Shown here: positions 1 through 9,150 of the stretch, in pieces
Numbering within the stretch: the first letter of the stretch is position 1
Layout: the number at the start of each line of letters is the position of its first letter
NCBI RefSeq assembly: GCF_000010085.1
Contig: NC_007712.1
Span: 558,001 to 622,000 of the forward strand
Reading direction: 5' to 3'
Source of the DNA: Sodalis glossinidius str. 'morsitans'
GTDB taxonomy: Bacteria; Pseudomonadota; Gammaproteobacteria; Enterobacterales; Enterobacteriaceae
DNA length: 64,000 nucleotides
Position numbers and translations under genes: made by a program
Notes under the pieces: generated by a model
What the model was told of the DNA's origin: nothing
Database searches by the model: none
What the model saw: the letters and a program-made list of their open reading frames with translations, nothing else

Positions 1-190
1 GCAGGATAATCGCAAGCGGGTGGCGATGAAGCTGAGCGAGCAGCCTATCGATGAAAATTTACTAGCGGCCCTGGCTCAGGGGATGCCGGAATGTTCCGGG
101 GTGGCGTTGGGCGTGGACCGTCTGGTCATGCTGGCGCTGAAGGCCGATCGTTTGAGCGATGTCATCGCCTTTGCGGTGGAACGCGCCTAA
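1..190 (+). CDS. epmA: EpmA, elongation factor P-(R)-beta-lysine ligase, 3' end only
   Basis: The reading frame that enters the window ends at TAA 188-190 and gives about 62 C-terminal residues. It contains the class II lysyl-tRNA synthetase-like motif 3 (GVALGVDRLVMLAL) and ends in AFAVERA, as EpmA does. EpmA ligates beta-lysine to a conserved lysine of elongation factor P, which helps ribosomes through polyproline stretches. The class II synthetase motif 3 with its arginine (VDRL) binds ATP. The call is supported by the next gene, mscM, which follows epmA in E. coli, although here it is convergent. The start lies outside the window. The visible part is undamaged. The gap 191-363 holds no gene that I can support. 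Confidence 0.93.
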   Translation, partial: QDNRKRVAMKLSEQPIDENLLAALAQGMPECSGVALGVDRLVMLALKADRLSDVIAFAVERA

Positions 191-363
191 GCGCTATCGC
201 TGTGACTGCTTCTCTGACCGGCGCAGCCGGTAACGAAGAGGCTCCCCCCGTTTCCCGACGCCGCCGCTATCGCCTGCGTCCGTCGGCACCGCTGTTTTGA
301 CTTCGCGGTGCCGGCGGGACCTAACGCTCAGCCGCTGGGGCCGGGGGGCAGGTACTCCGGCCG

Positions 364-3300
364 TCAGAGCGAGCCACTTTCCGCCTTGATCTGATCCCGG
401 CGCAGCTGAAAGGGCGGGAAGGGCAATTCCATACCGTGGGCGTGATAGCCTTCCAGAATCAATGCATGCACCTGGTGGCGCAGCGGCATACGATGTCCCA
501 TTTCTGCCGCATGCATACGCAGCTCAAACAGCGGCAAGCCCTGCTGTAAATCCACCAAAAAGGCCTCCGGGGCCGGCAACTCCAGCACCAGCGGACAGCG
601 GCGCGCCGCCTGCACCAGAATATGGGTCACCTGTTCAATATTGGCCCTCGCCGGGGCGGGGACGTTCAACACCACGCGCGTGACGGTATCCGACAGCGAC
701 CAGTTGACGAATTGTTCGGTGATGAAGGCCTTGTTGGGGACGATGATTTCTTTTCGATCCCAGTCGGTGATCGTCGTGGCGCGGGTATTGATCCGGGTAA
801 TATTGCCGGTCAGGTTACGAATGGTCACCGTATCGCCGATACGGATCGGTTTTTCAAACAGAATCATCAGGCCGGAAATAAAATTGGCGAAGATCTCCTG
901 CAGACCAAACCCCAGCCCCACGCCTAAGGCCGCCACCAGCCACTGCAATTTTGACCACTCGATACCTATCATGGAAAAGCCGATAAGCCCGCCCAACAGC
1001 ATCAGGCCATATTTGGTCAGGGTGGTAATGGCATAACCGGTCCCGGGGGTTAAATCCAAATGCTGCAGCAGTGCCAATTCGAGCAGTGCGGGTAAATTGC
1101 GCACCATCTGGGTGGTAATAATGAAGACAAGAATAGCGATCAGTACCGCGCCGAGCGTAATCGGCTGGATGCTATCGACCCCCTGGTTAGTTGAAGTGGC
1201 ATCCCACAGGGTGATATTTTCCAGGAAGCCAAACGCCGAATGCAGCTCTGACCACAGTAAAATTACCGATAACAGCGCAATCAGCGTCAGAATTGAGCGT
1301 ACCAGCTGCAGCGACTGTGCGCTGATGGTATCGAGATCCAGCACCTTCTCATCGACCTCGGCGGCGACCTCATTCAGCTGCGATTGCGACAAATCTTCCT
1401 CATTACGCGCCCGCTGGGCCAGCATTTCCGCGCGTCGCTGTTTGGTGCGCTCAAACGCAATGCGCCGCCGCTGAATGAACATCCAGCGGCGGATGATGTG
1501 ATAGATAATCAGCAATAAAAACCAAATCGATACCGAGGTTTCCAGCCGCGCCAGCAGCGCTTGCGCCGTCGCCAGATGCCCCAGGCACGCCGCGGCGGCG
1601 GCAACGATAGGCGCGCAGATCATCAAATTCCATAACGAACGATTGACGACGTTATCGCCGGCGCCGTGCTTATCGAGATACAGCGGCAGGCCGGCGCGTT
1701 TCAGGCTGCTGGTGACCAGCGCCAGACAGACGCACAGCAGCAGAAAGCATAATCGGCCCAGGGTGCCGGCAAACTCCCGTTCGCTGTAATTATCAAAGGA
1801 GATCAGCGCCATTATCAGCGGTACGATCATGCCAATAGACAAGGTGTAATAACGCAGCGCACGCTTGACCTGCTGCTTTGGCCAGCCGAAATGCACGACG
1901 AATAGCCCTTGCGGGCGGGCGAAGTGAGCGCACACCATGAACACCCACAGCACCGGCACCGTGGCGCTGACGCCGTCGCCGATAGCCACCGCTACCGGAT
2001 AGGGCCAGGAGTGACGCAATCCATATCCCAGCGCTGCCCACAAGACCGGGAGCGGCAGGGCGACCAGCACCGACCAGAACACATTGCGCAGGGTCAGGGA
2101 AAAATGATCTTGATTGACTTTCCCCACCCGGCTGCTGGATCGATCGAGAAAGGCATGATAATGCCGGCGTGAACTGAGGCTGAAACCGACCAGCAGCAGC
2201 GCCCCAAAGAGTGGGATGAGCATCTCCTGGCTGGTCAGCATCATGCCGAGCGCGTGAGTCAATTGGCTGAAGGTGTCCAGGGTCACCAGCCGGCGCAGAT
2301 CAAGTCCCACATGCAGCGGATAGGAAAGCGTAATCGGGCTTACGTCCGCCACCCAGAATAGATAGCGGTGGGCCGCTTCCTGGATCTCGTTCATCGCTTC
2401 TTCAAGCTGGCTATTGGCCACCTTCAGCTTGGTGAGCTCCAGAATCTGAGTGTCGCACCCGGTCAGCAGCGCATTAAGCAGGTTGCGCTGGGTGGTGAGC
2501 TGCGCGTCTAGAATGCGGCGTTGCGCCGGCGTCAGTGGTGAACCATCGTCCTGTGCGCCTTGGGTGAGCTGCGGCAGCTTGTTCATCAAATCTTCAAAAT
2601 GCAGGCGCTGGACAAGCAACTGAGCCATATCGCTATCAAGCTGCTGCGGCTTCGGCATTTCCGGCAGTCTGGATACTTGGGCGCGCAGGGTTTCCCCCAG
2701 CGCCGGTGATTCATCCAGCCATTGCGCCTGCTCGCGCAGCGTGGTGAGCGCCTGGCGCACCTGCAGGGTTTGCGAAGCGGCCTGACGCTGTTGGGAGGCA
2801 ATAAGATCCATGCGCTGCGCCTGTTGATTTAGCGCTGTGGAAAGTTCGCGATTGGTTTGCAACTGGCTGCCGATTGACTTGGGCAACTCGCCGACCTGCT
2901 CCGCCAGCATTTCGGTGTGCTCAATGGCCTGCTCCGCCTCCTGCTGACGCAGGCTGTTGAGCTGATTGCGCAGCGCCTGCTGCTCCTTATTCGCACGGTC
3001 ATGGCGTTTTTTCAGCAGTTCAGCACTCAGGCGCGACAGCTCCTGGCGGTTATTGGCGCTCAACTGGGCGAAATCCAACTCTTCCACCTTCAACCGGCGG
3101 GCGGCCTGTTCCGCCTGCAGCGCGGTGGCCTGCGCCTGTTCCAGCGGCCAGCCCGGCGTGGGCAACGCCTGGAGCTGCTGCTCCACATCGTTCAGCGCCC
3201 TGCGCGCCTCAGTCTGTTGCTGGGGCAGCAGGCTCAGCGAGTCGCTGATGGCGCGCGCCAGGTCCTGCTCCTGCTGTAGCTGACCGGCTAAATCCATCAG

Positions 3301-3669
3301 CTGGCTATTGGCCTGCAATAGCCGCTGATTCAATTCGCTGCTGGCGAGTTTGGGGCTGAGCGCGGCGGGTTCGTCCGGTTCGCTGTCTTTTTCGTCGCGC
3401 AGCTGGCGGGTAAGCGCCGGAAAATCATCAATAGCCTTTTGATATTCCCTGATTTTGGTGCTGGACGCTTTGCCTTCAGCGATGGCGTTCAGCGCTGACT
3501 GCAGCGCCTCGACAATTGCCGCCTGATTTGGCGCGGTTTTGTCGTCCTGCGCCTGCTGCAGATCTTTTTTGATCTGCCCCTCGTCAGGCAGATTGGCGGC
3601 GAAGGCCGGGGAGGCCAGTAGCCACCCCAGAAGGAAAATCGTAATCAGGCGCAAGGTGAAAACTCTCAA
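364..3669 (-). CDS. mscM: MscM/YjeP, large MscS-family mechanosensitive channel
   Basis: An uninterrupted 1101-residue protein, the size expected for YjeP (MscM). It begins with a signal peptide (residues 1-24, ending ASPAFAA). A long periplasmic coiled-coil region rich in Gln, Leu and Glu follows (about 25-470), then a set of hydrophobic membrane segments (about 480-890). The C-terminal MscS core includes a pore helix with small-residue packing (GLGFGLQEIFANF) and the beta-domain motif EKPIRIGDTV. The channel opens under membrane tension and releases solutes during hypo-osmotic shock. It lies 16 bp downstream of psd, as in E. coli, and is probably co-transcribed with it. Its intact state amid many pseudogenes suggests that osmotic protection is still selected. 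Confidence 0.95.
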   Translation of the reverse strand: MRVFTLRLITIFLLGWLLASPAFAANLPDEGQIKKDLQQAQDDKTAPNQAAIVEALQSALNAIAEGKASSTKIREYQKAIDDFPALTRQLRDEKDSEPDEPAALSPKLASSELNQRLLQANSQLMDLAGQLQQEQDLARAISDSLSLLPQQQTEARRALNDVEQQLQALPTPGWPLEQAQATALQAEQAARRLKVEELDFAQLSANNRQELSRLSAELLKKRHDRANKEQQALRNQLNSLRQQEAEQAIEHTEMLAEQVGELPKSIGSQLQTNRELSTALNQQAQRMDLIASQQRQAASQTLQVRQALTTLREQAQWLDESPALGETLRAQVSRLPEMPKPQQLDSDMAQLLVQRLHFEDLMNKLPQLTQGAQDDGSPLTPAQRRILDAQLTTQRNLLNALLTGCDTQILELTKLKVANSQLEEAMNEIQEAAHRYLFWVADVSPITLSYPLHVGLDLRRLVTLDTFSQLTHALGMMLTSQEMLIPLFGALLLVGFSLSSRRHYHAFLDRSSSRVGKVNQDHFSLTLRNVFWSVLVALPLPVLWAALGYGLRHSWPYPVAVAIGDGVSATVPVLWVFMVCAHFARPQGLFVVHFGWPKQQVKRALRYYTLSIGMIVPLIMALISFDNYSEREFAGTLGRLCFLLLCVCLALVTSSLKRAGLPLYLDKHGAGDNVVNRSLWNLMICAPIVAAAAACLGHLATAQALLARLETSVSIWFLLLIIYHIIRRWMFIQRRRIAFERTKQRRAEMLAQRARNEEDLSQSQLNEVAAEVDEKVLDLDTISAQSLQLVRSILTLIALLSVILLWSELHSAFGFLENITLWDATSTNQGVDSIQPITLGAVLIAILVFIITTQMVRNLPALLELALLQHLDLTPGTGYAITTLTKYGLMLLGGLIGFSMIGIEWSKLQWLVAALGVGLGFGLQEIFANFISGLMILFEKPIRIGDTVTIRNLTGNITRINTRATTITDWDRKEIIVPNKAFITEQFVNWSLSDTVTRVVLNVPAPARANIEQVTHILVQAARRCPLVLELPAPEAFLVDLQQGLPLFELRMHAAEMGHRMPLRHQVHALILEGYHAHGMELPFPPFQLRRDQIKAESGSL

Positions 3670-3685
3670 GTTAACCGTAGGTGAA

Positions 3686-4573
3686 TCAGGTCAGCGGGCT
3701 GTCGGTTTGCGCGATGCCGTGGGCCAGTCGCTGACCGACGCGGGTGACGTAGCGGGTATACAGATGTTCGCCCAGCAGAACATTTTTGCCGGCAAACAGA
3801 TTGATGACGGTAGAACCCAGCTTAAAGCGCCCCATCTCCTGGCCTTTCAGCAGTACCACCGCCCCGTCGGCGTCCGCCTGAGGGTAGCGCCAGCGCTTGA
3901 TAATCCCCTCCCGCGGCGGCGTAACGGTCCCCGCCCACACGGTTTCAATGCTGCCGACAATGGTTGCACCGACCAGGATCTGCGCCATCGGACCGAAATC
4001 GGTATCAAACAGGCAGATAATCCGCTCGTTGCGGGCGAACAGATTGGGAATATTCGCCGCCGTCAACGGGTTCACCGAAAACAATTCCCCCGGCACGTAC
4101 AACATTTCGCGTAACACGCCGTTGCAGGGCATATGCACGCGATGATAATCGCGCGGGGCGAGATAGGTGGTGGCGAAACTGCCGTCGCGAAACCGTGTGA
4201 TCATGGACTCATTGCCGGCCAGCAGCGCTTCCAAGCTGTAGTGATGCCCCTTCGCCTGGAACACCTGCTCGCCCTCAATGGGGCCGAGCTGGGAAATGAT
4301 CCCGTCCGCCGGCAACACCAGCACGGCGGGGTCGGCATCAATGGGCCGGGCTTCATCGCGCAGCGGCCGGACAAAAAATGCGTTAAAGGTGGGATAGGTG
4401 GCCACATCCGGCTGCTGTGCTTCCTGCATGTCGACTTTATACCAGCGCACAAACAGAGTAATGACCCCGCGGGTTAGCCAGCCGCCCCGGCGTTCAGCGC
4501 CCCAACCGGCCAGCTCCGTCAGCCAGCGCTTAGGCAGTAGGTGTTGTAAAGCTATCTTTATCCTGTCCAGCAC
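3686..4573 (-). CDS. psd: Phosphatidylserine decarboxylase proenzyme
   Basis: 295 residues. The enzyme decarboxylates phosphatidylserine to phosphatidylethanolamine at the inner membrane, the last step in making the main enterobacterial phospholipid. The self-cleavage motif LGST is at residues 252-255; cleavage between Gly253 and Ser254 creates the pyruvoyl group at the start of the alpha chain. The catalytic-site signature HMPCNG and the N-terminal NAFFVRPL block are both present. Length and cleavage position match the E. coli proenzyme. It sits between rsgA and mscM on the same strand. No defect is seen. Confidence 0.96.
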   Translation of the reverse strand: MLDRIKIALQHLLPKRWLTELAGWGAERRGGWLTRGVITLFVRWYKVDMQEAQQPDVATYPTFNAFFVRPLRDEARPIDADPAVLVLPADGIISQLGPIEGEQVFQAKGHHYSLEALLAGNESMITRFRDGSFATTYLAPRDYHRVHMPCNGVLREMLYVPGELFSVNPLTAANIPNLFARNERIICLFDTDFGPMAQILVGATIVGSIETVWAGTVTPPREGIIKRWRYPQADADGAVVLLKGQEMGRFKLGSTVINLFAGKNVLLGEHLYTRYVTRVGQRLAHGIAQTDSPLT

Positions 4574-4655
4574 GGGGACCTCGTTCCTGTTATGTGTTTA
4601 GCCAAAAGGGACCGCATTGTACCGGCGGCGGCGTTAAAAGTCAGCGATCGGGCCA

Positions 4656-5693
4656 TCAAAACGACTTACGGGCATTGACCTGAGCCATACTGTCGAAGAT
4701 GCGATGATAATTATCGAACCGCTCGTGGGCGATGGTGCCGCTTTCCACCGCACCCCGAATCGCGCAGCCGGGATCGGTATCATGCCGGCAATCGCGGAAT
4801 TTGCAGGTGCCCAGATACTCCCTGAATTCGATGAAACCGCGGGCAATGCGTTCCGGCGCCAAATGCCACAGGCCAAGTTCGCGCACCCCTGGAGAATCAA
4901 TTAGATGACCGCCATGGCTGAAATGATACAGCCGGGCGGTGGTGGTGGTGTGCTGCCCGAGCCCCGAATTATCGGAAACGTTATTGACCAAAATCTTCTC
5001 ATGTTCCGGCGGCAATAGCGCATTAAGCAGACTCGACTTACCCACCCCCGACTGGCCGGTAAAAATACTCGTGCGCCCGGTCAACGCCTCCCGGAAAGGA
5101 TCCATCCCTTCGCCGGTTTGGCTTGACACCATCAACACCCGATAGCCGATGCGGCGATAGATAGCCATCAGCTGCTCCACTTCCGTGCGGCTTGCCGGCG
5201 TCAGCAGATCGATTTTGTTCAGTACGATGAGCGGCTCTACCTCCACCGTTTCGCACGCCACCAGATAGCGATCAATAATATTTAAAGACAGCTCTGGCAA
5301 AAGGGCGGAGACGATGACGATTTGATCCATATTTGCCGCAATCGGTTTGACGCCATCATAGACATCGGGGCGCGTCAGCACGGAACGGCGCGGATGAACC
5401 GCCTCAACGATACCGCTAACCCCGGACGGCTGTTCGCTGCCGGCGCGCCAGACCACCTTATCGCCCGTGACCAGGGATTTCAGCGTCCGGCGCAGATTGC
5501 AGCGATAAATGCGTCCGGCGGCGTCCTCCACGTCGGCATGCATGCCGAACCGGCTGACAACCACGCCCTCCTGGGCCTCGCCCAACGGCTGGTCGTCCCA
5601 ATGGGCGGCGCCGCGCTCGCGCTGCTGCAAGCGGCGCTGATGATTGGCCTGTACCCGGCGCTCCTGACCTTTGGACAGTTTATTTTTGCTCAC
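4656..5693 (-). CDS. rsgA: RsgA, small ribosomal subunit maturation GTPase
   Basis: 345 residues, intact. RsgA is a circularly permuted GTPase that binds the immature 30S subunit and promotes release of late assembly factors. The motifs run in permuted order: G4 (LNKIDLL) comes before G1 (GQSGVGKSSLLN) and G3 (DSPGVREL). An N-terminal OB-fold precedes the GTPase part. The C-terminal zinc knuckle is visible as CKFRDCRHDTDPGC. The N-terminus is lysine/arginine rich (SKNKLSKGQERRVQ), as in the E. coli protein. It is divergent from orn, with about 100 bp between the two starts for both promoters. Confidence 0.96.
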   Translation of the reverse strand: MSKNKLSKGQERRVQANHQRRLQQRERGAAHWDDQPLGEAQEGVVVSRFGMHADVEDAAGRIYRCNLRRTLKSLVTGDKVVWRAGSEQPSGVSGIVEAVHPRRSVLTRPDVYDGVKPIAANMDQIVIVSALLPELSLNIIDRYLVACETVEVEPLIVLNKIDLLTPASRTEVEQLMAIYRRIGYRVLMVSSQTGEGMDPFREALTGRTSIFTGQSGVGKSSLLNALLPPEHEKILVNNVSDNSGLGQHTTTTARLYHFSHGGHLIDSPGVRELGLWHLAPERIARGFIEFREYLGTCKFRDCRHDTDPGCAIRGAVESGTIAHERFDNYHRIFDSMAQVNARKSF

Positions 5694-5795
5694 TGCGCCT
5701 CACTTAAACGGATGAATCGCCCGTGGCGATGAAAACGGCTATCATACAGAGTATTCTACCAGATAAGCCGTAAAATCCCTTGCTACGAGAAAATC

Positions 5796-6341
5796 ATGCC
5801 GGTAAATGATAACAATCTGATTTGGATCGATCTGGAAATGACCGGGCTTGATCCCGAACGCGATCGCATTATCGAGATAGCGACGCTGGTCACCGACGCC
5901 AATCTGGCTATTTTGGCGGAAGGTCCGGTATTGGCCATATACCAATCCGACGCGCAACTGGCGCTGATGAATGACTGGAATGTTCGCACCCACACCGCCA
6001 GCGGGCTGGTTGACCGGGTGCGGCAGAGCGCGCTTGATGAAGAGGCGGCGGTGGCGCAGACCCTGGCCTTTCTCGCCGACTGGGTGCCCGCCGGCAAATC
6101 GCCGATTTGCGGCAATAGTATCGGTCAGGATCGGCGCTTCTTGTTCCGCTATATGCCGGCGCTTGAGGCGTATTTTCACTACCGTTACCTGGATGTCAGT
6201 ACGCTGAAAGAATTGGCGCGCCGCTGGAAGCCGGAAATTTTGTCCGGGCTGAAGAAAAACAATACTCATCAGGCGCTGGACGATATCCGCGAATCGGTGG
6301 CGGAGCTGGCCTATTATCGCGAGCATTTCATCCGCCTGTAG
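5796..6341 (+). CDS. orn: Oligoribonuclease, 3'-5' exoribonuclease of short RNAs
   Basis: 181 residues, the normal family length. Orn degrades di- to pentaribonucleotides left by other RNases, and it is essential in E. coli. DEDDh catalytic residues are visible: Asp12 and Glu14 in WIDLEMTGLD, an Asp in the SIGQDRRF block, and the His and Asp of THQALDDIRES. The start at 5796 follows a short leader and leaves the conserved NNLIWIDLEMTG block near the N-terminus. The order orn then tRNA-Gly is the enterobacterial one. No damage is seen. Confidence 0.97.
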   Translation: MPVNDNNLIWIDLEMTGLDPERDRIIEIATLVTDANLAILAEGPVLAIYQSDAQLALMNDWNVRTHTASGLVDRVRQSALDEEAAVAQTLAFLADWVPAGKSPICGNSIGQDRRFLFRYMPALEAYFHYRYLDVSTLKELARRWKPEILSGLKKNNTHQALDDIRESVAELAYYREHFIRL

Positions 6342-6422
6342 TCCGTGGCAGCGAAACCTGCATAGCTGTGGTTATTTTTACGCCAATCGCACCGGCGAAC
6401 GCCTTTTTTAACGCTGAAAGGC

Positions 6423-6450
6423 TTGCAGCGGTGCGCGATTCCCGTATAAT
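6423..6450 (+). promoter_or_regulatory. Sigma-70 promoter of the tRNA-Gly gene
   Basis: TTGCAG at 6423-6428 and a perfect TATAAT at 6445-6450, 16 bp apart. A GC-rich discriminator (ACTCCCCG) follows, typical of stringently controlled stable-RNA promoters. It lies 38 bp upstream of the first tRNA-Gly. I do not see an equivalent promoter in front of the second and third copies. Confidence 0.8.
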
Positions 6451-6488
6451 TCACTCCCCGTAACGTCAGACTTTCACGTTACGCCCAA

Positions 6489-6563
6489 GCGGGAATAGCT
6501 CAGTGGTAGAGCACAACCTTGCCAAGGTTGGGGTCGCGAGTTCGAGCCTCGTTTCCCGCTCCA
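6489..6563 (+). tRNA. glyV: tRNA-Gly (GCC), copy 1
   Basis: 75 nt including an encoded CCA. The acceptor stem GCGGGAA pairs with TTCCCGC, the anticodon loop CTTGCCAAG gives anticodon GCC, and the T arm GTTCGAGCC is normal. The D loop is one base shorter than in E. coli glyV (CAGTGGTAG). It is identical to copies at 47596 and 57389. In E. coli these are the adjacent genes glyV, glyX and glyY. This copy keeps the original upstream side (orn and its promoter). Confidence 0.97.
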
Positions 6564-6650
6564 ATTTCTTCCTTTCATGCGTTAGACAATCAGTCGTTCA
6601 TCCGTTCTCTATGCTTACGCGTGTACTCTCTGCTGAACTACGCCGCCAGG

Positions 6651-8047
6651 TTATCTTTCGTGACGTCCGTACCGCGTTTCCCTTGAGGACGCTCTGCTAA
6701 AGGCGCAAGGAGAAAGCGTTGATATTGGGGAACTGTTGTTGATGGTGCCCGTGGCGCTGACATTATGCACATTATGGATAACTTTGAGATGTGTAAATAT
6801 TCCCTCGAATCGCAACACTACGCTTTTCGGCAAGCTGGGCAGGTGGCTCTGTGCTGAGGCGACGCCAAGCGTCAGGTCGGCATATAACAGGGGATAGACG
6901 ACCGCGTTGGGTTTGACACCCGCTATATTGTAGACACAGACAAAGTCATCACTGTATGCGATAGCCAACAGGGCATTTAATGGCGCAAAGGCGACGGCCG
7001 TCGCCTGAATGTGGTTCGGCGCGGAGGAAAATTTTCGTAATAAGATGCTGTAACCGAGATGCACCTGAAATAATACTATCGTGGCGCTATCATTATTTGC
7101 ATAGCCTAAAAAGTCATGCTCCGGGCTAACAAATAACGGGCTAAAACCCTGATCCGGCTGCCAGACATATTGCTTATCTACCGCATTGCGCCATGAAATG
7201 CCATCCGCATAAAAATACCTTCCTGCATTGTCGATAAAGCTTAGGGTAACGCGCTTGATATCCACATCATCGGGGATAGTAAACCCGTGGTCGGCCGTAA
7301 TCACATTGTCATAATGGTCAGAATAAATCGTTTCCGGGCTGTTCAAGCGATGGAAAGAGAGGTATCGCTTTTCATCGAGGGTCACAAACCAGCCGTAATT
7401 GGGAGCATAAACCGCGAAGACGATTTTCGACGTGTCCCGCGATCGATTGAGGGTAAAGATCCCCAGATACGGCGTGTAGAATGTGACGGTTTTGCGGTAA
7501 ATTTCGGTAGTGATTTCAGCCTGCGGTTTGATATCGTAAGTGAACTGTGATACAATGGGTAAAGAGGCTTTGTCTAATTCCAGAAACCACGAGCTCATCC
7601 CCTGAGTACCGGTAATCACCTCGCCATAAAAGACATCTTCGCTGTGAAATAATCTGTAAGCCGTAGGGGGGTAATGTTGTCTTTTTCTTGTATCCACATG
7701 GCGTCATGAGAGCCAAAGCCGCCGGCGGCCAATCTGCCTGACGCCGCTTTGCCATTAATGTAAGCATTATTGAGCGTGAGCTTTTGCTCAAGGCGCATTA
7801 ACGCCGTCGTCGTGCTGTTTAACAGCGGGAAAATCTGACGCTGCCAGCTGAGCCATAATGACAATACGGGATACCGCGAGCGTAGCGCCATGGCATCGAG
7901 ATGCATCGACCATGAGTAGATCTGCGCGCTGGGTAAAGACAGCATTGCCATGCGCTCGCCGGAGGGCATGCGTTGCAAAATCGCCGTTTGCCGTAATCGC
8001 AGCGAGAGCTCATCACCTGATAAAAATTGCGCATGCATGTCGGCGAG
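6651..8047 (-). pseudogene. 3' part of a large toxin-like gene, cut off by the prophage
   Basis: Two overlapping frames make one protein. Codons 8047 to about 7665 give a stretch running up to the start of the YFTA/YGEV block, and 7697-6651 continue it in another frame. The frame switch falls at a run of six G/C bases near 7667. The product is about 450 residues, rich in beta-strand-like aromatic segments (YGWFVTLDEKRYLSF, ATAVAFAPLNALLAIAYSDD) that look like a beta-propeller. No signal peptide or transmembrane segment is seen. The frame stays open up to the prophage end at 8047/8048 without a start codon of its own, so this is the C-terminal end of a gene whose 5' part is at 31088-34101. I do not recognise the family. 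The closest impression is the very large dermonecrotic-toxin-like proteins (DUF6543 type) of Gammaproteobacteria, which is inference only. Confidence 0.6.
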
Positions 8048-8206
8048 TGTGGGGACTCACCTAAAGTGATCCATTTGATAGCTGAAAGATAAAATTAAGC
8101 AAACAACTTGATCCATTCTAAAGTCAGTATAGTCGCGTTCAAAGTATGTTCAAACTCGAACTAACTTTGAATAAACTAACAATAGTTAGTTAACATTTTG
8201 CGCATG
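8048..8206. other. Prophage left end with transposase-site-like repeats and operator-like repeats
   Basis: Starts TGT, as Mu-type ends do. The direct repeat GATCCATT at 8068-8075 and again at 8110-8117 (42 bp apart) is placed like Mu L1/L2 transposase sites. Further in lies a cluster of GTTCAAA units (8137 and 8148) with an inverted pair TTCAAAGT (8138-8145) and ACTTTGAA (8164-8171). A hairpin AACTAAC-AATA-GTTAGTT at 8174-8191 sits just downstream of the repressor stop and may end its transcript, though no U tract follows. Functions are inferred from position only. Confidence 0.5.
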
Positions 8207-8764
8207 TTAGCTAGCTTCCTTATTTTCTAAAGTACTTAATGTCATCCCTGATTCGTGTTCATGAATACCATACTCCTGTAAAATATTTTTTTGTTTGTCC
8301 CTGGGTAAATTGCTAATTTGAAGTGCAATGTTCATAACTCTAGGTGATACCCCGGGAGCTTGCTCGGCTTCGTGTTTTGTGAGTTGACTCGAAACTTCAT
8401 GCATAACTTGTTGTAATACTTTTATTTTTCGATCTCCAGATAAATACTTAAACAAGTTTATCAATAAGTTAAGTTCTTTGTCGCATTGTTCTTCTTCGAC
8501 ATTTTTGTTCGATATTCGAACTTCATCACAACTCTGTTCACCGAGAAGCCAGGCAATACTCTTCCCCGTAACTTCAGATATCTTACTTATCGTAGTCGCT
8601 CTAGGGAATGCATCACCATTTAAGTACTTTCTAATCATCGTCTCAGACACACCACATTTTCGAGCAAATGAGCTATTTGTCTCTCCGATCATACTCTTCT
8701 GTAAGTTCTCTCTAAATAGAACTTTTTCGATATCATCAAAAGAATAATTTTTATTTTTGCTCAT
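8207..8764 (-). CDS. Phage repressor (c-like), XRE-type helix-turn-helix
   Basis: 185 residues, uninterrupted, transcribed leftwards away from the early operon as in Mu-like phages. The N-terminal helix-turn-helix reads SSFARKCGVSETMIRKYLNG (about 29-48), followed by TTISKISEVTGKSIAWLLG, the usual end of an XRE domain. The C-terminal half (about 85-185) is alpha-helical and probably mediates oligomerisation. Base composition is much more AT-rich than the flanking phage genes, which suggests a separate origin of this regulatory module. Its intact state in a wrecked prophage is notable. It probably silences the early promoter between it and ner. Confidence 0.85.
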   Translation of the reverse strand: MSKNKNYSFDDIEKVLFRENLQKSMIGETNSSFARKCGVSETMIRKYLNGDAFPRATTISKISEVTGKSIAWLLGEQSCDEVRISNKNVEEEQCDKELNLLINLFKYLSGDRKIKVLQQVMHEVSSQLTKHEAEQAPGVSPRVMNIALQISNLPRDKQKNILQEYGIHEHESGMTLSTLENKEAS

Positions 8765-8896
8765 AAAATCACCACATTTTTATCTATAAAACAATTAAGT
8801 TAATAATGATTCGATAAAGTTTGAAAAAAGTGTTTATTATAGAACTTTTTTGGTATAGTCTTTTACCGTAACCGGTTAACATTTAAGGATCGCAGA
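8765..8896. promoter_or_regulatory. Divergent early/repressor control region
   Basis: AT-rich gap between the divergent repressor and ner genes. TATAGT at 8854-8859 is a plausible -10 for the rightward early promoter. A 10-bp perfect palindrome TAACCGGTTA (about 8869-8878) lies just before the ner ribosome-binding site (AAGGATCG) and is a candidate operator for Ner or the repressor. The -35 element is weak, so exact promoter positions are uncertain. Confidence 0.5.
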
Positions 8897-9124
8897 ATGT
8901 CTCGAGAATTCCAAGACTCTTGTACCGCCGACTGGCATAGAGAAGACGTAAAAGCAGCGGTCAGAAAACGCGGCAAGACGTTAAGCCAGCTTTCCCGAGA
9001 ATTCGGGCTGGCATCAGATACGTTACGCAACGTCTTTCGGTATCACTGGCCTAAAGGTGAACAGATCATCGCGCAGGCTATCGGTGTGACGCCTCAAGCC
9101 ATTTGGCCGAGTCGTTATGTATAA
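8897..9124 (+). CDS. ner: Ner-like transcriptional regulator
   Basis: 75 residues, the usual Ner length, intact. Ner is a small DNA-binding protein that turns down early and repressor transcription after induction of Mu. The pattern DWHREDVKAAVRKRGKTLSQ, then LSREFGLASDTLRNVF, then a short C-terminal block PQAIWPSRY is the Ner/Nlp signature: helix-turn-helix followed by the IWPSRY tail. It is the first gene of the rightward early operon and is preceded by a good ribosome-binding site. Confidence 0.9.
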   Translation: MSREFQDSCTADWHREDVKAAVRKRGKTLSQLSREFGLASDTLRNVFRYHWPKGEQIIAQAIGVTPQAIWPSRYV

Positions 9125-9150
9125 AAATACCCGCAGTTCAAGGAAGCGGT

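Noticed and set aside
622..3283. Several plus-strand open frames of 100-130 codons inside mscM
   Set aside because: They lie opposite an intact, well-recognised gene, have no ribosome-binding sites and no family resemblance. They are by-products of GC-rich coding sequence.
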